Shown here: in pieces, positions 44,807 through 52,848 of the stretch
Layout of the letters: each line of letters opens with the position of its first letter
How positions within the stretch are numbered: the first letter of the stretch is position 1
Notes under the pieces: generated by a model
Told to the model about the DNA's origin: nothing
Database searches by the model: none
What the model saw: the letters and a program-made list of their open reading frames with translations, nothing else
Assembly (NCBI GenBank): GCA_000720375.1
Contig: JOAA01000031.1
Coordinates: forward strand, 39,223-103,222
Source of the DNA: Rhodococcus rhodnii
GTDB taxonomy: Bacteria > Actinomycetota > Actinomycetes > Mycobacteriales > Pseudonocardiaceae
Length of the DNA stretch: 64,000 nt
Reading direction: 5' to 3'
Position numbers and translations under genes: made by a program

Positions 44807-45103
44807 ATGCCAGACGGTCAGAACATCAAGGTTGATTTCGGCGCAGTCGAGAACGCCGGTGCCCAGATCAAGGCCACCGCCGCCAAGATGGACGGCGAGC
44901 TGGACACCCTGCGCAGCCAGCTGCAGCCGCTTGGCGCCGCCTACCAGGGTGCCGCCCGCGACGAGTGGGACCGCGTGCAGCAGACCTGGAACCAGGCGCA
45001 GAACGACCTGAACCAGGTCCTGGCCCAGATCGGTGCCGCGACCAGCCAGGCCGCCGCGGACTACCAGGAGACCGAGCACGGCGTGAAGCGTCTCTGGGGC
45101 TGA
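44807..45103 (+). CDS. WXG100-like ESX substrate (second of pair), Trp replaced by Tyr
   Basis: The 98-aa protein shares the helical-hairpin layout. The central turn is YQG (46-48, LGAAYQGAARDEW) rather than WXG. The C-terminal Y-x3-E signal is intact (YQETE, 86-90). TGGGAGGA precedes the start. It most likely pairs with the preceding WXG100 protein, as EsxA pairs with EsxB. It ends in a strong terminator. Confidence 0.9.
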   Translation: MPDGQNIKVDFGAVENAGAQIKATAAKMDGELDTLRSQLQPLGAAYQGAARDEWDRVQQTWNQAQNDLNQVLAQIGAATSQAAADYQETEHGVKRLWG

Positions 45104-45129
45104 GTCACTCGGTTCTGGACAAAGGCGAA

Positions 45130-45158
45130 AGGACCCCGAGCACTCGGGGTCCTTTTTC
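45130..45158 (+). terminator. Rho-independent terminator of the esx pair
   Basis: AGGACCCCGA (45130-45139) pairs with TCGGGGTCCT (45144-45153) around GCAC, followed by TTTTTC. It is the clearest intrinsic terminator in the window. Confidence 0.95.
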
Positions 45159-45169
45159 TATGCCCGATG

Positions 45170-46036
45170 TCAGCCGCGGGTCGCGCCGAGCCGCGCCCAG
45201 AAGTCGTCGGAAGCCGCCTTGTCCGGCAACGCCGTGGTCTCACCGGCAGCGGGCAGCGGCGGGAAGTCGTCCGCGGCGGAGCGGCCGCGGGCCTCGTAAC
45301 CGACCTCAAGCTGGACCTTGCCGTCCTTGCCGGGAACCTCGCCCTTCACCTCGACCTTCCGCAACGTCCCATCGGCATTGACGATGATCTTGGTCGGGAA
45401 GACCTTCCCCATCATCTCCGGCTCGACCAGCGCGGTGACGTCCGCGGGGATCGGGATCACCGAGTTGTCGATGAACGCCTTGAGCGTGATCCCTGTTCGC
45501 ACCTCGGTCGCGCCGTCCGCGCCCTTCGAGCCTTCCGGGGCGGCCACGCCGCCCTTGGCCGTCTGCTCCATCGCGTCGATGAGCTTGCACAGGGTCTGCA
45601 GTCCGGAGATGGCGCAGCCGTATCCGGAGACCGGGCTCGCCGGCTCGGAGACCCATGGTGTCGGCGCGAGTTTGGCGTAGCCGGGGCCGAGCTTGATGTA
45701 TCCCCGGTCGCCGTCGGCCGGCCGGTAGAGGTCGTAGTCGAACCCGGGGTGCGAGGTGGACTTGATCTTCGTGATCAGCGCGGGTGGCGTTCCTCTCATG
45801 CTGACGCTCACCTCCGAGCCGGACCGCTTGTCCTTGATGGCCCCGTACCGGTAGACGGTGCCGCGGAAGTCCGTCGCGTCTTTGATGTAGGTCCTGACCG
45901 AGTCCAGACCGACGTTGTAGAACCGCTCGCCCGCGACCTTCAGGTCCTTCGGGTTCGGCACAGGTGAGCCGGTCACCGCCTGGCCGCACCCCGCGACGAG
46001 CGCCACCGCTGCCAGTGCCAACCTGGTTACACGCAT
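45170..46036 (-). CDS. Predicted lipoprotein of the LppX/LprG-like type
   Basis: The 288-aa protein starts MRVTRLALAAVALVAGCGQ, a lipoprotein signal with lipobox VAGC and acylated Cys17. The mature part is beta-rich with two central cysteines (GYGCAISGLQTLCKL). The overall plan, DUF-like half-barrel with KVEVKGEVPGKDGKVQLEVG strands, recalls LppX/LprAFG lipid-carrying lipoproteins, but similarity is only structural in style. It is divergent from rplM. Longer in-frame readings pass the signal peptide and are rejected. Confidence 0.75.
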   Translation of the reverse strand: MRVTRLALAAVALVAGCGQAVTGSPVPNPKDLKVAGERFYNVGLDSVRTYIKDATDFRGTVYRYGAIKDKRSGSEVSVSMRGTPPALITKIKSTSHPGFDYDLYRPADGDRGYIKLGPGYAKLAPTPWVSEPASPVSGYGCAISGLQTLCKLIDAMEQTAKGGVAAPEGSKGADGATEVRTGITLKAFIDNSVIPIPADVTALVEPEMMGKVFPTKIIVNADGTLRKVEVKGEVPGKDGKVQLEVGYEARGRSAADDFPPLPAAGETTALPDKAASDDFWARLGATRG

Positions 46037-46121
46037 CACGTCCCCCTGGAGTGAAGTCCCAGATCGGGAGGCTATCGCAGGGGCCGCCGACGGGCCGGGC
46101 GGTCGCGTTGGAGGGGGCGTT

Positions 46122-46151
46122 TTGACCCTCCGGGAGCGCACCAGGTATCTT
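46122..46151 (+). promoter_or_regulatory. Candidate rplM-rpsI promoter
   Basis: TTGACC (46122-46127) and TATCTT (46146-46151) are separated by 18 bases, a good sigma-70-type match. It lies about 115 bases upstream of the rplM start and leaves a long leader. Confidence 0.6.
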
Positions 46152-46266
46152 CTATCGTTGTTGTGCGGCGCGGCGTGTGACTACTCGCGCCCTTGGTGGG
46201 TCCGACCTGCCGTGGGTTCGGCCCGCACAGGTACCCAGACGCAAGTTTTGACGATGAGGTAGACCC

Positions 46267-46710
46267 GTGCCCACGTACAGCCCGAAGCCCGGCGAGGTGG
46301 CCCGCGCCTGGCACGTGATCGATGCCGAGAACGTGGTACTCGGCCGCCTTGCCACGCAGGTCGCAACCCTGCTGCGCGGCAAGCACAAGCCGACCTACGC
46401 CCCGCATGTGGACACTGGTGACTTCGTCGTCATCGTGAACGCCGAGAAGGTTGTCCTCACCGGCAGCAAGCGGGATCAGGCTTTCGCCTACCGGCACAGC
46501 GGTTACCCCGGCGGACTCACCAAGAAGTCCTTCGGCGAACTGCTGGACACCCGCCCCGACCGGCTCGTCGAGAAGGTCGTCAAGGGCATGCTGCCGAAGA
46601 ACAAGCTCGGCCGTGCCCAGGGCAAGAAGCTCAAGGTCTATGCCGGCCCTGAGCACCCGCACACGGCGCAGCAGCCGACGCCCTTCGAGATCACCAAGGT
46701 TGCCCAGTGA
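46267..46710 (+). CDS. rplM: 50S ribosomal protein L13
   Basis: L13 (147 aa) is an early 50S assembly protein. It starts at GTG 46267 with [20 protein letters not shown], then [19 protein letters not shown] and the signature [25 protein letters not shown] precedes the start. It overlaps rpsI in a GTGA junction. Its place just after the esx pair matches mycobacterial ESX-4 synteny. Confidence 0.98.
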   Translation: MPTYSPKPGEVARAWHVIDAENVVLGRLATQVATLLRGKHKPTYAPHVDTGDFVVIVNAEKVVLTGSKRDQAFAYRHSGYPGGLTKKSFGELLDTRPDRLVEKVVKGMLPKNKLGRAQGKKLKVYAGPEHPHTAQQPTPFEITKVAQ

Positions 46711-47216
46711 GTGAAGAGAACCTGACCGCCGAGAACGTCGACGCCGTCGACGCCCCTGAGCTCGACCAGCCTGAGGCCACCACCGAGGAAGCTCCGGCGC
46801 CCGCCCCGGTCGTGCGTGTCCCCGCCCCCGGCGAGGTCGCCCAGACCGTCGGCCGCCGCAAGGAGGCCGTGGTCCGCGTCCGGCTCACCCCGGGCACCGG
46901 CCAGTTCCGGCTGAACGGCAAGAGCCTCGAGGACTACTTCCCGAACAAGGTGCACCAGCAGCTCATCCGTGAGCCTCTGGTCACTGTGGACAAGCCCGAG
47001 CTCTTCGACGTGCGCGCCAACCTCCGTGGCGGCGGCATCACCGGCCAGGCCGGTGCGCTGCGCCTGGCGATCGCCCGTGCGCTGATCGAGCTGGACGCCG
47101 AGGACCGCCCGGCGCTGAAGAAGGCCGGCTTCCTGACCCGTGACCCGCGGGTGAAGGAGCGCAAGAAGTACGGCCTGAAGAAGGCCCGCAAGGCGCCTCA
47201 GTACAGCAAGCGCTGA
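46707..47216 (+). CDS. rpsI: 30S ribosomal protein S9
   Basis: S9 (169 aa) contacts P-site tRNA through its C-terminal tail ([11 protein letters not shown], intact SKR end). About 45 residues of Glu/Ala/Pro-rich N-terminal extension precede the conserved [18 protein letters not shown] core. [19 protein letters not shown] is also diagnostic. A terminator follows 16 bases downstream. Confidence 0.98.
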   Translation: MSEENLTAENVDAVDAPELDQPEATTEEAPAPAPVVRVPAPGEVAQTVGRRKEAVVRVRLTPGTGQFRLNGKSLEDYFPNKVHQQLIREPLVTVDKPELFDVRANLRGGGITGQAGALRLAIARALIELDAEDRPALKKAGFLTRDPRVKERKKYGLKKARKAPQYSKR

Positions 47217-47232
47217 CGTTTTTCAGCCCGCA

Positions 47233-47267
47233 AACGGGAGCAGCAGGTTCGTTCTGCTGCTCCCGTT
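47233..47267 (+). terminator. Terminator after rpsI
   Basis: AACGGGAGCAGCAG (47233-47246) pairs perfectly with CTGCTGCTCCCGTT (47254-47267) around GTTCGTT. It separates rplM-rpsI from glmM, whose start is only 22 bases further. Confidence 0.85.
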
Positions 47268-47288
47268 CTGCTCTTCAGGGAGGTTGCA

Positions 47289-48623
47289 TTGAGCCGGTTG
47301 TTCGGCACCGACGGCGTGCGTGGGCTTGCGAACGTCGACCTGACACCGGAACTGGCCATGGCGGTCTCCGCCGCCGCGGCCCGCGTGCTGGCCGAGCACG
47401 ACCGTTCGCACCGCCCGGTCGCGGTGGTCGGGCGTGACCCGAGGGCCAGCGGCGAGATGCTGCAGGCCGCGGTGGCCGCGGGCCTGGCATCGGCGGGTGC
47501 GGACGTGCTGCAGGTGGACGTCGTGCCGACGCCCGGGGTGGCCTATCTGGTCGACAACCTCGGCGCCGACCTCGGCGTGATGATCTCCGCGTCGCACAAC
47601 CCCATGCCGGACAACGGGATCAAGCTCTTCGCCGCGGGCGGCCACAAGCTGCCGGACGACGTCGAGGACGAGATCGAAGCCGGGATCGACGCGAAGGTCC
47701 AGCGGCCGACCGGGGCCGGAGTCGGCCGGATCTACACGGTGCCGGACGCCCTCGACCGCTACATCGAGCACTTGCTGGCCGCGACGCCGCAGCGGCTGGA
47801 CGGCCTGAAGGTCGTGGTGGACTGCGCGAACGGCGCCGCTTGGGCCGCCGCACCGCGTGCCTACCGTGAGGCGGGCGCCGACGTGATCGCCATCCACGCG
47901 TTGCCCGACGGCGAGAACATCAACGACAAGTGCGGTTCGACACACATCGACGCGCTGCGCGAGGCCGTCGTCGCTGAAGGCGCCGACATGGGAATCGCGC
48001 ACGACGGCGACGCCGACCGCTGCTTGATGGTGGACGCCCAGGGCAACCTGGTGGACGGCGACCAGATCATGGCCGTGCTCGCGCTGGCGATGAAGGACCG
48101 CGGCGAGCTCGTGGAGAACACCCTGGTCGCCACGGTGATGAGCAATCTCGGGCTGCACCTGGCAATGCGAGCCGCCGGTGTGACGATCCGCACCACGGCT
48201 GTCGGCGACCGCTACGTGCTGGAGGAGTTGCGCAACGGCGGGTATTCGCTGGGTGGCGAGCAGTCCGGGCACGTCCTGCTGCCGAGCCACGCGACCACCG
48301 GCGACGGCCTGCTCACCGCGATGGGCGTGATGGCCCGCGTCGCCGCGACCGGCAAGCCGCTGGCCGAACTGGCAGGTGTGATGCAGCGCCTGCCGCAGGT
48401 GCTCGTGAACGTCAAGGTCGCAGACAAGGCCGCGGTCGCGCAGGCCTCGTCGGTCAACGACGCGGTCGCCGAGGTCGAGGCGGAGCTGGGCGAGTCCGGC
48501 CGAGTGCTGCTGCGTCCGTCAGGCACCGAGCAACTCGTCCGGGTGATGGTCGAGGCGACCAGTGAGGCCGCCGCCGAGGCCGCGGCGAACCGCCTGGCCG
48601 GGGTGGTCTCGGCAGTCTCCTGA
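47289..48623 (+). CDS. glmM: Phosphoglucosamine mutase
   Basis: GlmM converts glucosamine-6-phosphate to glucosamine-1-phosphate for cell-wall UDP-GlcNAc. The 444-aa protein has N-terminal FGTDGVRG, the phosphoserine loop [11 protein letters not shown] (Ser102), the metal loop AHDGDADRC and C-terminal [14 protein letters not shown]. The start is TTG 47289 with GGGAGGT directly upstream, so TTG is well supported. The rpsI-glmM order is conserved in actinobacteria. Confidence 0.97.
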   Translation: MSRLFGTDGVRGLANVDLTPELAMAVSAAAARVLAEHDRSHRPVAVVGRDPRASGEMLQAAVAAGLASAGADVLQVDVVPTPGVAYLVDNLGADLGVMISASHNPMPDNGIKLFAAGGHKLPDDVEDEIEAGIDAKVQRPTGAGVGRIYTVPDALDRYIEHLLAATPQRLDGLKVVVDCANGAAWAAAPRAYREAGADVIAIHALPDGENINDKCGSTHIDALREAVVAEGADMGIAHDGDADRCLMVDAQGNLVDGDQIMAVLALAMKDRGELVENTLVATVMSNLGLHLAMRAAGVTIRTTAVGDRYVLEELRNGGYSLGGEQSGHVLLPSHATTGDGLLTAMGVMARVAATGKPLAELAGVMQRLPQVLVNVKVADKAAVAQASSVNDAVAEVEAELGESGRVLLRPSGTEQLVRVMVEATSEAAAEAAANRLAGVVSAVS

Positions 48624-48663
48624 TTGCCCTTCGGGACGGGGGCGGAGTGGTTACGCTCAGCGC

Positions 48664-49191
48664 GTGACGTACGGCCCGCCCCCGAACCAGCACTGGCAAC
48701 AGCCGCCACCTCCTGGTCCCTACGGGCCGCAAAAGCCGCCGTTGCCCGGAAATCTGGTGACGCTCGGAATTCTGGGCATCCTGCTTGGCCTCGCCTGCGT
48801 CCTCGGCGCCAACGTTCTTTCGCTGATACCCGCGCTCGTCGCCATCGCCGGCGGAATCATGGTCTTCGCCCGGCAGCGCGCGGGCGCGATCCTGCTCGCC
48901 ATCTCCAGCGGCCTCGTGCTTCTGCTGACACTGCTCGGAGTCGTGCGTGAGCTGGCCAATATCCGGCTCAACCTGGGCTACCGGATCAACCTCGAGCTCG
49001 AGGACGACTGGATGGACCTGCTGCGCCTCCTACTGGCGATCGCGGTCCTGGTGTTCTCGCTTCTCCCACAGACCACGCAGGCACTGACGGGCGGCCCTAT
49101 GCCGCGCCCAGGCCCACCTGGTCCACCGCCTCCTGGTTACGCTCCACAACCGCCGGGATACCCACCGCCACCGCCGAACTGGCGGCAATAG
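48664..49191 (+). CDS. Pro-rich membrane protein, four predicted helices
   Basis: The 175-aa protein starts at GTG 48664 (MTYGPPPNQHWQQPPPPGPY). Pro-rich tails flank a hydrophobic core (about 30-130) with four segments. The C-terminus is PGPPPPGYAPQPPGYPPPPP. I do not recognise a specific family. Similar Pro/Tyr-rich membrane proteins are common beside ESX genes in actinomycetes. It directly precedes the second substrate cluster. Confidence 0.7.
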   Translation: MTYGPPPNQHWQQPPPPGPYGPQKPPLPGNLVTLGILGILLGLACVLGANVLSLIPALVAIAGGIMVFARQRAGAILLAISSGLVLLLTLLGVVRELANIRLNLGYRINLELEDDWMDLLRLLLAIAVLVFSLLPQTTQALTGGPMPRPGPPGPPPPGYAPQPPGYPPPPPNWRQ

Positions 49192-49206
49192 CGGCGTTCA
49201 CCCGTC

Positions 49207-49224
49207 GTGACCTGGGTGACCTGG
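49207..49224 (+). repeat. Tandem 9-bp repeat in the substrate-cluster promoter region
   Basis: GTGACCTGG is repeated exactly at 49207-49215 and 49216-49224, about 90 bases upstream of the EspC-like gene at 49314. It may be a regulator site for this operon. Confidence 0.4.
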
Positions 49225-49313
49225 GTACATTCCTTACCGGACGAAAAGACGATGGCACCGATCGCGCTCCCCGCGCGTCGAAGTCGAGACAGCCAGGACG
49301 AAGGGGGGACCCC

Positions 49314-49634
49314 ATGGCAAAGACCGAGATCAAGCCCGACGAGGTACGGGCCGTTGCCGCGGATATCGAGGCGATGGGGGTGGCGTTCGACGAGGTTGTG
49401 AAGTTCGTCAACGCGAACGCGCTCAAGCCGGAGAACTTCGGCAAGGTCCCGGGCAAGTCCGACAAGGCCGGTCAGGGGTACGCGACCGCCGTCGGCGCCC
49501 TCGCCGGGGGGCTCGGCAAGGCCTCGGGGTTCATCAAGGGCGTGGCCGCGACCTTGAAGGCATCGGCTGACCAGCACGCCGGTACCGAGCAGGCCAACAA
49601 GCAGAACCTTTCGAACGCCGACGGGGGTGCGTGA
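49314..49634 (+). CDS. EspC-like small ESX substrate (module B)
   Basis: The 106-aa protein begins MAKTEIKPDEVRAVAADIEA and has two helices without WXG, fitting the EspC-like class. A glycine-rich turn (VGALAGGLGKASGF) separates them. The typical Y-x3-D/E is absent at the end (ADQHAGTEQANKQ). GAAGGGGGG precedes the ATG. It overlaps the next gene by four bases (GTGA), as in module A. Confidence 0.75.
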   Translation: MAKTEIKPDEVRAVAADIEAMGVAFDEVVKFVNANALKPENFGKVPGKSDKAGQGYATAVGALAGGLGKASGFIKGVAATLKASADQHAGTEQANKQNLSNADGGA

Positions 49635-51913
49635 CCGTGGGGGACGCGCTTGCGGCGCCGATCAAGCAGGCCATCGTCGAGCCGAACACGGACGGCAGGG
49701 ACAGCTCCGACGTACCCATCAACGACGCCAAGTGGTTCACCGACTTCATGAGCGGTGAAATGGGCGGTCTGTACAACATCTGGTGCGGCAACCCGTGTGC
49801 GGATCCCCAGTTGCAGTACGGCACTGCCAACAAGGTCCGTGCGATGAACGCGGAAGGCACTCCTGAGCTGACTTCGCTGAAGGAGCTCATGGGGATCAAC
49901 TGGGGATTGATCGCGGATGCCCGCAGCCGCTTCGAAAGCCTCAAGGCTGCCGCGACCGCCGCGAGCCAGAGCACGACCAACGGCGTCAACGGGATTCACT
50001 CGTCCTGGCCGGACAAGGCAGGCGCCGCCGCGGCGGACAAGTTCAACGAGCTGGCCAAGCCGATCACGGAGTTCGGCGGGACGTGCGACGCGATCGCGAA
50101 GGCCGCCGACGGCCTGATCAAGGTCAGCAAGCAACCGGTGATGGACATCGGCCAGTACCAGAACCAGCCGAACATCTCCAACATGATCAACAAGTACCGG
50201 GGGATCAACTTCGGTGACAAGCGCAGGCTGATCGAGAACGTCGACAAGGCCCGGCTGCTCGGCCGCGAGGGGGCCAACTGGGACACCGTCGAGAACGACT
50301 GGGACGGCAGCGGCACCGGCCCGATCTCCCCGGCCGACCTGCGCAGCACACCGGGACTTGTCGACATCAACGCCGATCACAGCGGTGAGATCTGGGCGGA
50401 CTCGTTCATCCGGGAGATGGACGAGTTCGGTTTCCACTACCGCAACGCGATGGTCTCGTTCCGGCAGTTGATCGAGAACGCCTACAAGGCGGTCGGCGAC
50501 GGCATGACGGCGTTCGCCCAGGCGATGCGGGCCAACACGACCATGTTCGACGCGCTGCAGGCCCCCGGCACGGGCGGCGGCGGGGACCCGAAGAACCCCG
50601 GCCAGGGCGGTCCCAAGGACACCGACACCGGCGGTGGCGGTCCCAAGGACACTGGTGGCGGCTACAACGGCGGTCCCGGCGACACCGGTGGTGGCTACCA
50701 GCAGCCGCCTCCGCCGCCCCCGCCGCAGACCGTCGACCCGACAACGGACCCGTCGGCGACCGACCCGACGGCGACTGATCCGTCGGCGACTGACCCGAAC
50801 GACCCCAACAACCCGAACGGCACCGACCCGACCCAGACGCCGGACGGCGGCGCGGGCAAGGGAACTGGCGGCGAGACGGTCACCATCGACGAGGGTGGCA
50901 AGAAGATCTCGGTCACCAGCCCGGACGGCCAAGGCCACGTCAAGGTGACCGTGGACGACGGCTCTGGCAATCCGAAGACCTACGACATGGACTTCAGCCA
51001 GCCGGCCGGGACACCGGGCGCGCCAGGCACGCCGAGCACGGGCACGCCGGGCCAGTCCCAGCCGGTGCTGGGTCCCGACGGTCAGCCGGTGCTCGGCCCG
51101 GACGGCCAGCCGGTGCAGACCATGCCCGCGCCCGCGGAAGGTGACCCGACCGCCGAGGTGTTGAAGCCCGGTCCGGACGGCAAGATCGTGCTGGAGGACG
51201 GCAACGTCACCATCACCGCCGAGCACCCGCCCGGCCAGCCGGACGTGGTCAAGCTGACCGTGGACGACGGCACGGGCGAGCCGACGACGTACACGCTGGA
51301 CTACAGCGACCCGACGAACCCGCAGGTCGGCCAGGCCGAGCCGGCGGTGGCGACCCTCGACGGGCAACCCGCGGCCGAAGCTCGACAGGCTGCCGCCGCG
51401 CAGGCTCAGGGCTTCGGCGGTTCCTTCGAAACCGACGCGCCACGACAGGACTTCGCTGGTGCGGGTGTCGGCGGGACGTCCGAGGCGTCGTTCGGCGGTG
51501 GCTCCGGGAGCGAGCAGCCGCTGCCGTCGGTTGCCGGCTCGGACCAGCCGGTGCAGACCACCAGCACGCAGGCCGTCGCCGACTTCGGCGGTGGTGGCGA
51601 TGGTGGTTTCGCCGACTCGTCATGGTCGACGCAGGGTGACTTGTTGTCCGGCAACGACGACTACAACCAGGTCGCGCCCGCTGCCGGTGAGGCTGGACTC
51701 GCCGCGCTTCCGGATGACGGCGGACAGCCGAACGCCAACCAGGCCACGGGCTCCGCGATGGGTGGCATGCCGATGATGGGTGGCATGGGCGCCGGTGGCG
51801 GTGGTGGCGATGCGGAGCGAAGTGGCGGACAGTGGTCCGTGACGGGTGATCTGTTCGCGGACGAGAACGAGCCCGCGAGGATCGCCGGTGTCCTCGACGA
51901 AGACGTGCGCTGA
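49631..51913 (+). CDS. Large WXG-like ESX substrate with beta repeats (module B)
   Basis: The 760-aa protein has a helical N-terminal domain (about 1-310) with Trp126 in HSSWPDKAG at the WXG-like turn and a second helical part (DSFIREMDEFGFHYRNAMVS). Low-complexity Gly/Pro and TDPSA repeats follow (about 320-405). Two copies of a roughly 45-residue beta unit lie at about 414-458 and 517-565 (VKVTVDDGSGNPKTYDMDF and VKLTVDDGTGEPTTYTLDY). A Gly/Met-rich stretch precedes the C-terminal QWSVTGDLFADENEP (about 732-746). A related WSTQGDLLSG lies further upstream. It is probably secreted. Confidence 0.75.
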   Translation: MTVGDALAAPIKQAIVEPNTDGRDSSDVPINDAKWFTDFMSGEMGGLYNIWCGNPCADPQLQYGTANKVRAMNAEGTPELTSLKELMGINWGLIADARSRFESLKAAATAASQSTTNGVNGIHSSWPDKAGAAAADKFNELAKPITEFGGTCDAIAKAADGLIKVSKQPVMDIGQYQNQPNISNMINKYRGINFGDKRRLIENVDKARLLGREGANWDTVENDWDGSGTGPISPADLRSTPGLVDINADHSGEIWADSFIREMDEFGFHYRNAMVSFRQLIENAYKAVGDGMTAFAQAMRANTTMFDALQAPGTGGGGDPKNPGQGGPKDTDTGGGGPKDTGGGYNGGPGDTGGGYQQPPPPPPPQTVDPTTDPSATDPTATDPSATDPNDPNNPNGTDPTQTPDGGAGKGTGGETVTIDEGGKKISVTSPDGQGHVKVTVDDGSGNPKTYDMDFSQPAGTPGAPGTPSTGTPGQSQPVLGPDGQPVLGPDGQPVQTMPAPAEGDPTAEVLKPGPDGKIVLEDGNVTITAEHPPGQPDVVKLTVDDGTGEPTTYTLDYSDPTNPQVGQAEPAVATLDGQPAAEARQAAAAQAQGFGGSFETDAPRQDFAGAGVGGTSEASFGGGSGSEQPLPSVAGSDQPVQTTSTQAVADFGGGGDGGFADSSWSTQGDLLSGNDDYNQVAPAAGEAGLAALPDDGGQPNANQATGSAMGGMPMMGGMGAGGGGGDAERSGGQWSVTGDLFADENEPARIAGVLDEDVR

Positions 51914-51929
51914 GTTAAGGGGATCGCGG

Positions 51930-52478
51930 GTGTTCGACCACGACTACGAGAGTCCTGAGGCGCAGGCCGTCCGAATCAGGTTCGAGGAGATCGAGGCGGC
52001 CTACCGGGCCGACCACGAGCGGCTGCTGTCCGACGACGAGCAGCGGGCCAAGGAGCTCGCCGAGATCCAGGCCAAGCACGCCAAGGCGGAGGAAGAGGCA
52101 CAGAAGTTCCTCGAGGCCCGTCAGCAGGGTGCGACCGCGTCTGCCGCCGAGCAGGCGCCGTCGCCGTGGACGGCGCCGCAGCGGGAGACCGTGATGTCCT
52201 TCGGCGAGTTCGAGGACGAGCAGCCGAAGCAGGACGCGTGGTCGACGCCGACACCTCCGATGGGTTTCCCGCCGCCACCGCCGATTCCGGACCCGGTGCC
52301 GGAGCCAGAGGCGTTCCGGGAGGCGGCACCGGAACCGGTGATGAAGTTCGGCAGCTTTGACGACGACGAAGAGCCTGCCCCGCCCGTCCGCCAGCAACCG
52401 CAGGCGCAGCCGGGTGGCAGGCGCCGGGCGCGCGAAGACGATGACGACGACATGTCCGGCCAGAGCTGGCTGCGTTGA
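51930..52478 (+). CDS. Charged coiled-coil protein with acidic tail (module B)
   Basis: The 182-aa protein starts at GTG 51930 (MFDHDYESPEAQAVRIRFEE) with AAGGGGA upstream. Residues about 10-75 form a charged coiled coil (KELAEIQAKHAKAEEEAQKF). A Pro/Glu-rich segment carries two copies of an FGEFEDEQ or FGSFDDDEE motif (MSFGEFEDE, MKFGSFDDD). The end is EDDDDDMSGQSWLR. I do not recognise a family. Its analogue in module C is shorter. Confidence 0.7.
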   Translation: MFDHDYESPEAQAVRIRFEEIEAAYRADHERLLSDDEQRAKELAEIQAKHAKAEEEAQKFLEARQQGATASAAEQAPSPWTAPQRETVMSFGEFEDEQPKQDAWSTPTPPMGFPPPPPIPDPVPEPEAFREAAPEPVMKFGSFDDDEEPAPPVRQQPQAQPGGRRRAREDDDDDMSGQSWLR

Positions 52479-52512
52479 GCTTCCTGAGCTAAAAGCGTTG
52501 TGGGGGCGATGA

Positions 52513-52848
52513 ATGACAGGGCGCAAGGACAGGCTTGAGGTCAACCAGGAGCTTGTCACCGCGATCAGCAAGGAGATGACCGAGTTCGGCGCCGCGTTGG
52601 GCACAGCGCGGACGTACGCGCACGCCGACAACGGGTTGACCGCAGACAAGTTCGGTGTGATCGCGGCGCGCACTGGCGTCGGCGAGACGTACACGCAGCT
52701 GCGTGAGACTCTGCGTGCGGTGTTGGACAAGGCGACGCCGACGGTGGACGCGCTGGCGGAGGCGTTGGCCAAGGCGCAGCAGAAGACTGTCGAGGCGGAT
52801 GCCGAGGTGGCGGCGCGGATCAGGAGCGCGGGCAATGACCTCCGATGA
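52513..52848 (+). CDS. EspC-like small ESX substrate (module C)
   Basis: The 111-aa protein (MTGRKDRLEVNQELVTAISK) is predicted to be all-helical, with a central turn (ADNGLTADKFGVIA) and no WXG. It aligns in plan with the first genes of modules A and B. The last 14 bases overlap the next gene, so the two are translationally coupled. Confidence 0.72.
   Translation: MTGRKDRLEVNQELVTAISKEMTEFGAALGTARTYAHADNGLTADKFGVIAARTGVGETYTQLRETLRAVLDKATPTVDALAEALAKAQQKTVEADAEVAARIRSAGNDLR

Noticed and set aside
46142..46266. Ribosomal L13 leader considered in the rplM upstream region
   Set aside because: A long leader exists, but I cannot match it to a described L13 leader fold by eye.
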